Below are positions 1-7,293 of a stretch of 64,000 bases of DNA, piece by piece; within the stretch, counting starts at the first letter, position 1; each line of letters opens with the position of its first letter. The stretch is from the NCBI GenBank assembly GCA_024743275.1, contig JANSWW010000005.1, positions 186,001-250,000 of the forward strand, written 5' to 3'. This DNA comes from Alphaproteobacteria bacterium (GTDB lineage: Bacteria; Pseudomonadota; Alphaproteobacteria; JANSWW01). Position numbers and translations under genes: made by a program. The notes under the pieces are model-generated. The model saw nothing but the letters and a program-made list of their open reading frames with translations, was not told where the DNA came from and made no database searches.

Positions 1-1
1 C

Positions 2-85
2 TATGCGGGATGGGTGGGCTGCGAATACCAGCCTGAGCAGAACACCGTTTCAGGATTAAATTGGTTAACGGCATATCAAAAATAA
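2..85 (+). CDS. hyi: Hydroxypyruvate isomerase, C-terminal end only (partial)
   Basis: An open frame enters from the left edge and ends at TAA 83-85. It encodes 27 residues that begin YAGWVGCEYQPEQ and continue with a GLNW motif. This resembles the conserved C-terminus of hydroxypyruvate isomerase (TIM-barrel xylose-isomerase-like family), where a GWxGCEY motif is followed by a GLxW motif. The enzyme interconverts hydroxypyruvate and tartronate semialdehyde in glyoxylate metabolism. Only the tail is visible, so the call rests on motif resemblance. The rest of the gene lies before the window. Confidence 0.6.
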   Translation, partial: YAGWVGCEYQPEQNTVSGLNWLTAYQK

Positions 86-143
86 GTACATATTATTTTA
101 TTCTTCGCTTATGATTCCCAAAAAGGGAAGACGATGTCCTTAA

Positions 144-758
144 ATGAATCACGTTAAACGTAAACCGGCCGACATTTTCTCTTTTGCGGAGACCCAGCAC
201 CATTTAAAGCATGAGGTCAACCGCACACTATACAACTATTATCGCGGTCTTCTCGAAGTGGAGGGCGGCATTCCCGCCCGTGGTCAAATCGACCCGATTG
301 AACTCTCCTCGATCTTGTCGAATATCGTGCTGTTCGACGTTCACCGGGACGGTCGCGTCACCTTCCGACTGGTCGGCAGCGACCTCAGGCACCGTCTCGG
401 GCGTGACGTGGTCGGGATGGAGTATCAGATTCTGGTCCAACCGGAACGGGCCGAGTCCGCGACCCGGGCGCTGACCATGGTGGTCGATGTGCCCCAGGGT
501 TTCCGGGTCGATCTCTTTCACCGCTATCCTCAGGGTTTTTCCGTCCCGGTCGAGGCGGTCGCCTTTCCCTTGAAATCCGAAACCAAGGAGTATCGCGGCC
601 ACGTCATTCTGTGCGACGGGGAACTGGAACGGGACGATCCGCGGGCCGTGGAGGTCTCGGCGACCGAGATCGAATTCGCCGCTGCGCTGAAACGGGACAT
701 GATCGATCTCGGTTTCGGATATGACGACGATTTCTACGACCTGGTGGTCGACCTTTGA
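144..758 (+). CDS. PAS_5-family domain protein
   Basis: This 204-residue soluble protein has no signal peptide or membrane segment. Residues about 25-150 fit the PAS_5 (DUF1488-neighbour type, PF07310) pattern common in Alphaproteobacteria: a helical start, an IPARGQIDPIEL motif, an LFDV segment, then a FRLVGSDLRHRLGRDVVG segment. Such proteins are usually single-domain and their ligand is unknown. ATG 144 is preceded by AGGGAAG about 15 bases upstream; an earlier ATG at 134 stops after seven codons. The 5' region (86-143) is AT-rich and probably holds the promoter. It converges on the enoyl-CoA hydratase-family gene, 9 bases away. Function cannot be assigned beyond a likely sensory or ligand-binding role. 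Confidence 0.8.
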   Translation: MNHVKRKPADIFSFAETQHHLKHEVNRTLYNYYRGLLEVEGGIPARGQIDPIELSSILSNIVLFDVHRDGRVTFRLVGSDLRHRLGRDVVGMEYQILVQPERAESATRALTMVVDVPQGFRVDLFHRYPQGFSVPVEAVAFPLKSETKEYRGHVILCDGELERDDPRAVEVSATEIEFAAALKRDMIDLGFGYDDDFYDLVVDL

Positions 759-767
759 AAGGCGTCT

Positions 768-1547
768 CTAAACGTCTCTAAAACGCGGTTTCCGTTTTTC
801 GAGGAAGGCTTTCACCCCCTCCTTCGATTCTTCGGTCCCGTAATAGAGGCTGAGCGCCTGCATCCCCATTTTCGATAGGCCGCGCTGATGCTCCGTGTCG
901 GCGTTGAAGGACTGCTTGGCGATGGCGATGGCGGTCGGGCTGCGGTCCATCAATTCCGCCGTCCAGCGCCCGACCTCGGCATCGAGTTCCTCCGCCGGCA
1001 CCACGGCGTTGACCAGCCCCATTTGCATGGCCTCGGCCGCCTTGTAGCGTCGGTTGAGATACCACATCTCGCGCGCCTTCTTCTCCCCGACGCAGCGGGC
1101 GAGAAAGGCGGTGCCGAATCCCGGATCAACGGAGCCGACCTTGGGGCCGACCTGACCGAACTGAGCGGTTTCCGCCGCGATGGTCAAATCGCAGATCGTC
1201 GCTAATACATTGCCACCACCGATGGCGTAGCCGTTGACCTTGGCGATCACCGGCTTGGGCACGTCCCGGATCAGGCTCTGCAACTCCTCCACCGGCAATC
1301 CGATGGTGCCGCGGCCGTCATACTGGCCGTCATGGGCGGACTGGTCGCCCCCGGTGCAGAACGCCCGATCGCCGGCCCCGGTGAGCACGATGACACCGAT
1401 TGAACGGTCCCAGCCCGCCTTGTTGAAGGCATCGATCAGTTCCTCGACGGTCTGGCCTCGGAAGGCGTTCATCCGTTCCGGCCGGTTGATGGTGATGGTC
1501 GCGACGCCGTCCTCGACGGTGTAGAGAATGTCCTGATAGCTCTCCAC
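768..1547 (-). CDS. badI: 2-ketocyclohexanecarboxyl-CoA hydrolase-like (BadI family)
   Basis: This 259-residue crotonase-fold protein closely resembles BadI of Rhodopseudomonas palustris, as I recall that sequence. It also shares the MenB-type ring-opening or ring-closing signature. Visible motifs are NRPERMNAFRG near the N-terminus, AFCTGGDQSAHDGQYDGRG, GYAIGGGNVLATICDL and FGQVGPKVGSVDPGFG; the last corresponds to the GPKxGSxDxGxG motif of MenB/BadI. BadI hydrolytically opens 2-ketocyclohexane-1-carboxyl-CoA to pimelyl-CoA. The start is GTG 1547, set by GGAGG a few bases upstream. It is the last gene of a four-gene minus-strand operon, 42 bases after the BadH-like gene. MenB (naphthoate synthase) is the alternative, but the BadH neighbour favours BadI. 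Confidence 0.82.
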   Translation of the reverse strand: MESYQDILYTVEDGVATITINRPERMNAFRGQTVEELIDAFNKAGWDRSIGVIVLTGAGDRAFCTGGDQSAHDGQYDGRGTIGLPVEELQSLIRDVPKPVIAKVNGYAIGGGNVLATICDLTIAAETAQFGQVGPKVGSVDPGFGTAFLARCVGEKKAREMWYLNRRYKAAEAMQMGLVNAVVPAEELDAEVGRWTAELMDRSPTAIAIAKQSFNADTEHQRGLSKMGMQALSLYYGTEESKEGVKAFLEKRKPRFRDV

Positions 1548-1589
1548 CGGTTTCCTCCCTTATATTTATCAGATTGTTATGTGGTTTTC

Positions 1590-2357
1590 TTAACCATGCA
1601 TGGTAAGTCCACCGGACACCGAGATGACCTGGCCCGTGATGAACCCGGCCTCGGCGGAGGCCAGGAAGGCGACGATTCCCGGCAGATCCTCCGGCTGGCC
1701 GAGCCGTTTCATCGGCACCGCCCGCTTCAGGCCCTCATAGAGCTTTTTCCCATACTCGCTGTCATCGAAAAAACTATCGAGCAGGCTGGTCTCCGTCGGC
1801 CCCGGGCACACCGCGTTGACCGTGACGCCGCTGCGCGCGACCTCCCGGGCGACGGTCTTGCCGAAGGCGATGATCCCCGCCTTGCATCCGGCATAGACCG
1901 CTTCGCCGGAAGACCCGACCCGGGCCGCGTCGGAGGCGATGTTGATCACCCGCCCCTCGCCCCGTTCGACCATGCCCGGCAGACAGGCGTGGTGCATGTG
2001 GAGCGGCCCGAAATAGTTGATCTCGACGACCTTGCGCCAGAACGCCTCGTCGGTTTCAAGGAATTGGAAGGGCTGATCCCAGCCGGCGTTGTTGACCAAG
2101 GCATAGAGCGGGCCCGCTTCATCGGCGAAATCGGCCACCGCACGGTCGACCGCCGCCCGGTCCGTGATATCGCAGACCTGGGCCCATGCCTCTCCCCCGG
2201 CCTCTTTGACCGCGTCGACGGTGCCGGCGGTCGCCGTCGCGTCGAGGTCGAACACACCGACCTTGGCACCGGCCTCGGCGAAGCGCAGGGCGGTCGCCCG
2301 ACCGATGCCGCCACCCGCCCCCGTCACGATGACCGGCTTGGCTCCCAATCCCTTCAT
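1590..2357 (-). CDS. badH: 2-hydroxycyclohexanecarboxyl-CoA dehydrogenase-like SDR (BadH family)
   Basis: This 255-residue classical short-chain dehydrogenase has an N-terminal TGAGGGIG cofactor loop at about residue 12, NNAG at about 88, and the active-site stretch NIASDAARVGSSGEAVYAGCKAG (catalytic Ser, Tyr, Lys). The stretch before the active site (PLHMHHACLPGMVERGEG) and the C-terminal FITGQVISVSGGLTM closely match BadH as I recall it. BadH is the NAD-dependent enzyme that oxidises 2-hydroxycyclohexanecarboxyl-CoA to the 2-keto form used by BadI. The ATG at 2357 overlaps the TAA of the upstream hydrolase gene by one base (TAATG), so translation is probably coupled. The open frame continues further upstream, but that part is inside the neighbour. 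The exact substrate is inferred from the pairing with the BadI-like gene. Confidence 0.82.
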   Translation of the reverse strand: MKGLGAKPVIVTGAGGGIGRATALRFAEAGAKVGVFDLDATATAGTVDAVKEAGGEAWAQVCDITDRAAVDRAVADFADEAGPLYALVNNAGWDQPFQFLETDEAFWRKVVEINYFGPLHMHHACLPGMVERGEGRVINIASDAARVGSSGEAVYAGCKAGIIAFGKTVAREVARSGVTVNAVCPGPTETSLLDSFFDDSEYGKKLYEGLKRAVPMKRLGQPEDLPGIVAFLASAEAGFITGQVISVSGGLTMHG

Positions 2358-3469
2358 TATTTTTCCTTTCCGAACGCTTTCATGATCTCCGCGACGAAGC
2401 CGTTGACCCGCTGTTTGTCGATCCACCGGGCGACCACGACCAGTTCCATCGGCCGGTCGATCCAGACGATGTTGGAGCCGGCGCCGAGCATGAACACGCT
2501 GCTTTCGGGCGCGGCGGGATAGAGCTTGCGGTCGGTGTTGAGCCACCACAACAAACCATAGGTCTGGTTGAGGCTGCACGGCGTCTCCTGGGCGTCGTAC
2601 CAGTCCTCGCCGATCAACTGCGCGCCGCCCCAAGCGCCCTTGTTGAGGGCCAACAGGCCAAGCCGGGCCAGATCCGTCGTCGGGATCTGCAGGCCCCCGC
2701 CCCAATGGGTGCCGCCGGGGACCGAGGTCAACGGCGTGTCGTCGACGATCACCGTGCTGTTCCGGTAGCCATGCCAGCGCCATAGGGAACTCCCGCCGAT
2801 CGGATCGAGGATCCGCTCTTTGAAGAGCTCGGGAAGATTGCGCTTGGCAAGCCGCAATAGGGACAAGGACAGGCGGTTGACCCGGACGTCGTTGTACTCC
2901 CAGAAGGTCCCCGGCGCCTCGAGCGGTCGGAGCGCCCCCTTATCGCCGAACTCGCCAGGCTTCGCGTTGAGATCGCGGTTGCGATCCACGAAGTCGGGCT
3001 TTCCGAACAGCTCCCCCTCCCATTCGGAGGTCTGCTCCATCAAATGGCGCCAGGTCACCAACGCGTTCTGATCGCTGTCGAACCCGCCGTCGTCGATCAA
3101 TTCCCTCACCGGTTTGTCGATGTCCGGCAGCAGACCGTCCTGATGGAGCAGCCCGGCGATCATGGCCAGACAGGACTTGGCGACCGAGAAAGTGAAATCG
3201 GCGCGGTCGACATCGCCCCAAGAGGCGACCTGGCGGCCGCCCTTCAGGATCATGCCGGCGGGGCCACCCCGCGGCGCCACCGGGCCAATCACCTCATTGA
3301 GCGGCGGCGGTTCGAAGTTCCCCTCGAGAAGCTGCTTTTCAAGATCCCGATGCCAGGGACTCTCATGGGAGACGTGATAGGCGACGGCCTTCTCAAGCCC
3401 GGATTCGGTCGCACCGACCTTCCCCGGCACAACGGTTTCCCAGTGTCCGGCCTCCGGAAAATACATCAT
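2357..3469 (-). CDS. Serine hydrolase of the beta-lactamase/esterase VIII family
   Basis: This 370-residue protein has the penicillin-binding-protein fold seen in class C beta-lactamases, family VIII esterases and 6-aminohexanoate-dimer hydrolases. The nucleophile motif SVAK is at residues 95-98. A tyrosine motif (EYND, Y192) and a C-terminal GAGSN in place of the usual KTG-like box follow. There is no clear signal peptide, so a cytoplasmic hydrolase is likelier than a secreted beta-lactamase. It sits between the Fe-S flavoprotein gene (54 bases upstream) and the BadH-like gene (one-base overlap), which suggests hydrolysis of an ester, lactone or amide intermediate in the same pathway. Two consecutive ATGs lie at 3469 and 3466, with GAGG about 11 bases upstream. 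The substrate is unknown. Confidence 0.75.
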   Translation of the reverse strand: MMYFPEAGHWETVVPGKVGATESGLEKAVAYHVSHESPWHRDLEKQLLEGNFEPPPLNEVIGPVAPRGGPAGMILKGGRQVASWGDVDRADFTFSVAKSCLAMIAGLLHQDGLLPDIDKPVRELIDDGGFDSDQNALVTWRHLMEQTSEWEGELFGKPDFVDRNRDLNAKPGEFGDKGALRPLEAPGTFWEYNDVRVNRLSLSLLRLAKRNLPELFKERILDPIGGSSLWRWHGYRNSTVIVDDTPLTSVPGGTHWGGGLQIPTTDLARLGLLALNKGAWGGAQLIGEDWYDAQETPCSLNQTYGLLWWLNTDRKLYPAAPESSVFMLGAGSNIVWIDRPMELVVVARWIDKQRVNGFVAEIMKAFGKEK

Positions 3470-3523
3470 ATCGAACTGATCCTCGGTTACGGTCTTTTTG
3501 AATAACGGTGACGGAGAGGATTG

Positions 3524-5554
3524 CTAAAGGGCGGCGGCGAGCTCCACGGCCTCGCGGATGGCGCGCTTTGCGTCGAGTTCGGCCGCCAGCTTGGCCCCAC
3601 CGATGGCATGGGCCTCGACCCCTTCCGCCTGCAAAGCGGCGACCAGACCGTTCTCCGAATCCTGGCCGGCGCATAGAACGACGGTATCGCAGAGGAGCGT
3701 CACATCCTCGGCTTTTCCTTCGGCGCCGACGGTGATGTGCACGCCCTCGTCGTCGATCCGACGGTAGGTGACATCCCCGATCATCTGGGTCCGCGCGCGC
3801 TTCAGCTCGGCCCGATGGATCCAGCCGGTCGTCCGGCCAAGCGTTTTGCCGAACCCGCCCGATTTCCGTTGCAGCATGGTGATTTCCCGGCGCGGCTTGT
3901 TCTTCGGTGCCTTGACGATCCCGCCGGGGGTCTCCAACGCCGAATCCACGCCCCAGTGATGCACGAACGCCGCCGGATCGAGACAGGCCTCCTCCTCGTC
4001 CAGAAGGAACAGCGAGACATCGAAACCGATCCCGCCCGCGCCGATCACCACGACGCGCTCCCCGACCGGTTTCGCGCCGGTGAGCGCGTCGGCATAGGAA
4101 ATAACGCTCGGATGGTCGATACCCTCGATCTCCGGCACCCGGGGCACCACCCCGGTGGCGACGACCACGGCGTCGTATCCCTCCGCCTTCAGACCCCGGG
4201 CGGTCGCCGCGGTTTCCAGCCTGATGGTGACGCCGAAGCGCTCCAGGCGGGTCTTGAAATAGGTCAGGGTCTCCTGGAACTCGGTCTTGCCGGGGACGTG
4301 TTTCGCCAGATTGAACTGGCCGCCCAGCTCGGCGCCGCGCTCGAAAAGGGTGACCCGGTGCCCCCGTTCCGCCAGGGCGTCGGCGGCGGCGAGACCGCCG
4401 GGCCCGGCCCCGATCACCGCGATCGAGCGCGGGGTTTCGACGGGGGTCAGCACCAGCGTCGTCTCGCGTCCCGCCCTGGGATTGACCAGACAGCTCGCCG
4501 GTTCCTCGATGAAGTAGTGATCGAGGCAGGCCTGATTGCACGCGATGCAGATATTGAGGCCGTCCCGATCCCCGGCGACCGATTTCGCGGCGAATTCCGG
4601 ATCGGCGAGCATGCCCCGGGCGACACTGACCAGATCGGCGCGGGAATCCGCCAGGATCTGCTCGGCGATTTCCGGCGCGTTGATGCGGTTCGACGCGATG
4701 ACCGGGATCGAGACCGCCTGTTTCAGTCGTTTGGAAGCCCAGGCGAACGCCCCCCGGGGCACCGCCTGGGCGATGGTCGGAACCCGGCTTTCATGCCAAC
4801 CGATGCCGGTGGTGAGCGCGTCGGCCCCCGCCTCCTCGACCGCCTTGGCGACGGCGATGACCTCGTCGGCGTCGAGACCGCCCTCGACCAGATCGGCCGC
4901 CGATATCCGATAGAGCAAGAGCCCCTCTGGGCCGAGCGCGGCGCGGACCGCCGTCACCACGGCAAGCGGAAAGCGCATGCGGGCGACCAGCGAACCGCCC
5001 CATTCATCCTCCCGCCGGTTGGTCCGGGGACAGAGGAACTGGGTCAAAAGATAGCCTTCGGAACCCATGATTTCGACACCGTCATATCCCGACTGGCGGG
5101 CGAGCGCGGCGGAGGCGGCGAAAGCCTCTATCGTCGCTTCGATCTCCTCGGCCGTCAGGGAACGGGCCGGAAAGGGATTGATCGGGCACGGCACCTCTGA
5201 GGGGGCAACGGCGTCTTTCCGATAGGCATAGCGGCCGGCATGGAGAAGCTGCAGGACGATCCGCCCGCCCTCTTCGTGAACGGCGTCCGGGATAACGCGA
5301 TGATCGGCGGCGTCCGCCTCCGTCGTCATCTCGCAGCGATGTTCTTTGAGATTGCCCTCGGTCGTCGGCGACCAGCCGCCGGTGACGATGAGAGCCGCCC
5401 CGCCCCGCGCCCGTGCGCGATAAAAGGCCGCAAGCTTTTCGAACCCGCCGGGATGCCCTTCGTGCCCGGTATGCATGGACCCCATGACGACACGGTTCTT
5501 GAGCGTAACGGACCCGACGGTCAGCGGGCTGGAAAGCAGCGGAAATGCGGTCAT
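3524..5554 (-). CDS. NADH:flavin oxidoreductase / 2,4-dienoyl-CoA reductase-like Fe-S flavoprotein
   Basis: This 676-residue protein is the length of FadH, trimethylamine dehydrogenase and BaiC-type enzymes. Residues 1-330 form an old-yellow-enzyme TIM barrel binding FMN. Cysteines 336, 339, 343 and 355 (CIACNQAC followed by SC) give a 4Fe-4S site. A GAGPGG dinucleotide motif lies near residue 380 and a second GAGGIG motif near 515, for FAD and NAD(P)H. The family reduces conjugated enoyl/dienoyl-CoAs or demethylates amines. ATG 5554 is chosen because GGTGGAG lies about 9 bases upstream; the open frame extends 81 codons further with non-family sequence. It is the first gene of the BadHI-like operon, so reduction of an unsaturated ring acyl-CoA is a reasonable inference. 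Confidence 0.82.
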   Translation of the reverse strand: MTAFPLLSSPLTVGSVTLKNRVVMGSMHTGHEGHPGGFEKLAAFYRARARGGAALIVTGGWSPTTEGNLKEHRCEMTTEADAADHRVIPDAVHEEGGRIVLQLLHAGRYAYRKDAVAPSEVPCPINPFPARSLTAEEIEATIEAFAASAALARQSGYDGVEIMGSEGYLLTQFLCPRTNRREDEWGGSLVARMRFPLAVVTAVRAALGPEGLLLYRISAADLVEGGLDADEVIAVAKAVEEAGADALTTGIGWHESRVPTIAQAVPRGAFAWASKRLKQAVSIPVIASNRINAPEIAEQILADSRADLVSVARGMLADPEFAAKSVAGDRDGLNICIACNQACLDHYFIEEPASCLVNPRAGRETTLVLTPVETPRSIAVIGAGPGGLAAADALAERGHRVTLFERGAELGGQFNLAKHVPGKTEFQETLTYFKTRLERFGVTIRLETAATARGLKAEGYDAVVVATGVVPRVPEIEGIDHPSVISYADALTGAKPVGERVVVIGAGGIGFDVSLFLLDEEEACLDPAAFVHHWGVDSALETPGGIVKAPKNKPRREITMLQRKSGGFGKTLGRTTGWIHRAELKRARTQMIGDVTYRRIDDEGVHITVGAEGKAEDVTLLCDTVVLCAGQDSENGLVAALQAEGVEAHAIGGAKLAAELDAKRAIREAVELAAAL

Positions 5555-5924
5555 CGGCGTTACTCCACCCGACTGGAAACCTCCTTCGAGGAGCTTCCAA
5601 ATGGCTTCTTTTTTCGGATCGTATTGCCCGCTAAATGGCGCGGGAGCAAGGATCAAATGGATGTCAGCCCGCTGCGCCCGTGCGCCCCGACCTTCTCGGA
5701 TCGGGCCGAAACGATACCCTCTTTGAGAGATGTTTTTTACTTGAAATCCTTCATAAGCTTTAATGTTGTTAACCGAAACGCGAAACAGGGCGTTCAAACA
5801 GGCACTTTTTTTGAACTTTCACCACCAGGGCGACGCATAGCCCGTATTACACGAGAAAACGGTGATTTGGTTTGTCTATCCCCGGGGTACGGCCTAGCGT
5901 ATCGAAAAACAAAGGGGGCTTCCC
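5555..5924. promoter_or_regulatory. 370-base divergent intergenic region with promoters for both sides
   Basis: No gene is evident between the divergently transcribed flavoprotein operon and the DMT transporter. The part from about 5715 to 5880 is markedly richer in A and T than its surroundings and holds runs such as TTTTTTAC and AAGCTTTAATGTTGTTAACC. It probably contains both promoters. A candidate inverted-repeat operator is listed separately. No adjacent regulator gene was found. Confidence 0.5.
5792..5816. promoter_or_regulatory. Inverted repeat, candidate operator
   Basis: GTTCAAA at 5792-5798 is mirrored by TTTGAAC at 5810-5816 with an 11-base spacer. The 7-base arms are perfect. The position in the divergent region, 238 bases from the operon start codon and 109 from the transporter start, suits a dimeric repressor or activator. 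No known consensus was recognised, and chance occurrence is possible. Confidence 0.35.
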
Positions 5925-6860
5925 TTGATCTCTTCCAGATCCGTTTCCGTGGATCTTCCGACACCGGTGGTCGCCTTTCTCTGGATGGTGGCGACAACGA
6001 TCGCCTTCGCGGCGTTCTTCGCCGTGGTGCGGTTCATCACCGTCGACGTGCATCCGATGCAGGCGGCCTTTCTGCGCTATGCGGTCAGCGTCGTCCTGAT
6101 CTTGCCGGCGATCTACAGTCTCTGGCGCACCGAACTGCGCACGGCGCCCCATGGGCTGCTGGCCTTTCGCGGGCTGCTCCATTCCGTCGGCGTCATGATG
6201 TGGTTCATCGCGATCTCCACCATTTCACTGACGGATGTCGCGGCCCTTTCCTACCTCGCGCCGGTTTTCATCATCATCGGTGCCGCCCTGTTCCTGTCGG
6301 AGCCCCTGAGCTTCGCCCGTATCATCGCTGTCGCCGCCGGTCTGATCGGCGCCATGCTGATCATCCAGCCCGGCTTTTCGGTGATCGAGATCGGCCAGAT
6401 CGCCATGCTGATCGCAGCACCGATCTTCGCCGCGTCCGACCTGATCACGAAAAAGCTCACGCGCACGGTCTCCAGCAAAATGATTCTGGTCGGGCTCACG
6501 GTCTGGGTCACGGTCGGATTGGCCCCCGTCGCGGCCTTTTATTGGACCACGCCCTCCCTCGAGGTGATCCTGCTGTCCGTGGTGACGGCGGTTCTGGCGA
6601 CGATTGGCCATTACTGCTTCACCCGGGCCATCGCGGTCTCGGACATTTCGGCCATTCAGCCCTATCGGTTCCTCAGCCTTATTTGGGCGGCTATTCTGGG
6701 TTTCTTCCTGTTCAGCGAGGTCCCTGCCTGGACGACCTGGCTGGGCGGCGCCTTGATTATCGGGGCCACGACCATGGCGGCCCGTCGCGAATCGCGTCGG
6801 GCGGCGAATGGAACGTCCCGGGAAGCCGCCAAACAAGATAACCCGGAAGGCAACGACTAG
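5925..6860 (+). CDS. EamA/DMT-family transporter
   Basis: This 311-residue inner-membrane protein has about ten hydrophobic segments arranged as two EamA repeats (roughly residues 15-145 and 160-285), typical of the drug/metabolite transporter superfamily. The start is TTG 5925, chosen because AAAGGGGG lies about 7 bases upstream and the first helix follows at residue 13. The first in-frame ATG would remove part of that helix. The C-terminus is a short basic and polar tail. It is divergent from the BadHI-like operon, so it might export or import a related organic acid, but the family does not allow a substrate call. Confidence 0.82.
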   Translation: MISSRSVSVDLPTPVVAFLWMVATTIAFAAFFAVVRFITVDVHPMQAAFLRYAVSVVLILPAIYSLWRTELRTAPHGLLAFRGLLHSVGVMMWFIAISTISLTDVAALSYLAPVFIIIGAALFLSEPLSFARIIAVAAGLIGAMLIIQPGFSVIEIGQIAMLIAAPIFAASDLITKKLTRTVSSKMILVGLTVWVTVGLAPVAAFYWTTPSLEVILLSVVTAVLATIGHYCFTRAIAVSDISAIQPYRFLSLIWAAILGFFLFSEVPAWTTWLGGALIIGATTMAARRESRRAANGTSREAAKQDNPEGND

Positions 6861-6864
6861 GGCC

Positions 6865-6995
6865 AAATCCGGCGTTATTGAATCACTTAATGATGTCTCA
6901 ACGCCTGTGAGTTTTCTCCTAAAACAATAACTTAGAGCAGGTTCACGCACGATTTCACGATCCTGAAGCGATTCAGAAATCGCGCGATCTGCTCT
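6865..6995 (+). repeat. 131-bp two-hairpin dispersed repeat, copy 1
   Basis: Copy 1 aligns without gaps to the reverse complement of 26712-26842 with about 109 of 131 identical bases by hand count. It contains hairpin 1 (GGCGTT at 6871 pairing with AACGCC ending at 6905), a shared CTAAAACAATAA linker, and hairpin 2 (AGAGCAG at 6934-6940 pairing with CTGCTCT at 6989-6995, with an inner GATTTC/GAAATC stem). It lies immediately downstream of the EamA transporter gene. The layout is that of a REP/BIME-like or MITE-like intergenic element. Confidence 0.85.
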
Positions 6996-7069
6996 CGTGT
7001 CCCGAATCCGAAGTTCGTTGCGGAATTCGAGGCGGCTCGAGACGGACTTCGGATTCGCAAGAACACGAG
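6994..7069. repeat. Palindromic element, tandem copy B
   Basis: The left arm CTCGTGT plus GAATCCGAAGTTCGT is mirrored by ACGGACTTCGGATTC plus ACACGAG. It begins within the last two bases of the two-hairpin repeat. The design matches the next element (7083-7160), with changes on both arms that keep the stem paired. Confidence 0.75.
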
Positions 7070-7082
7070 CACCTTATCGAAT

Positions 7083-7160
7083 CTCGTGTGGTTTTGGATT
7101 TGAAGTTCGTTTGGGGGCGCGCCGTAGATAATGTGACGAACTTCAAATCCACCACACTAG
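7083..7160. repeat. Palindromic element, tandem copy C
   Basis: GTGTGG and GGATTTGAAGTTCGT (7086-7110) pair with ACGAACTTCAAATCC and CCACAC (7136-7157). The stem is nearly perfect, about 21 bp with a 3-base bulge and a 25-base loop. The element is homologous to 6994-7069: both begin CTCGTGT and share GAAGTTCGT. Confidence 0.75.
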
Positions 7161-7293
7161 GCTGAATCGATGCCCGGATTTCGGGCACTTCGCGCCATCG
7201 GGACCAGCCCCCTCCTCAAGTCTTCCATCACGATTGAACTTATTGTCCCGGAACGGCATCCTGCGGGCCCGTCCGGATCGATGGCCGCTGTGA

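Larger units (their letters stand above)
6861..7293. repeat. 433-base intergenic region built of palindromic elements
   Basis: This gap has no convincing gene. From 6865 to 7160 it consists almost entirely of inverted-repeat elements: a 131-base two-hairpin element that recurs at 26712-26842, then two homologous palindromes in tandem. The remaining 7161-7293 contains a short GC-rich hairpin-forming stretch around CCCGGATTTCGGGC and the upstream region of the next gene. The individual elements are listed separately. Confidence 0.8.

Noticed and set aside
2357..3469. A beta-lactamase resistance gene.
   Set aside because: The family fold and SxxK motif are present, but there is no signal peptide, the KTG-type box is altered and the gene is inside a catabolic operon.
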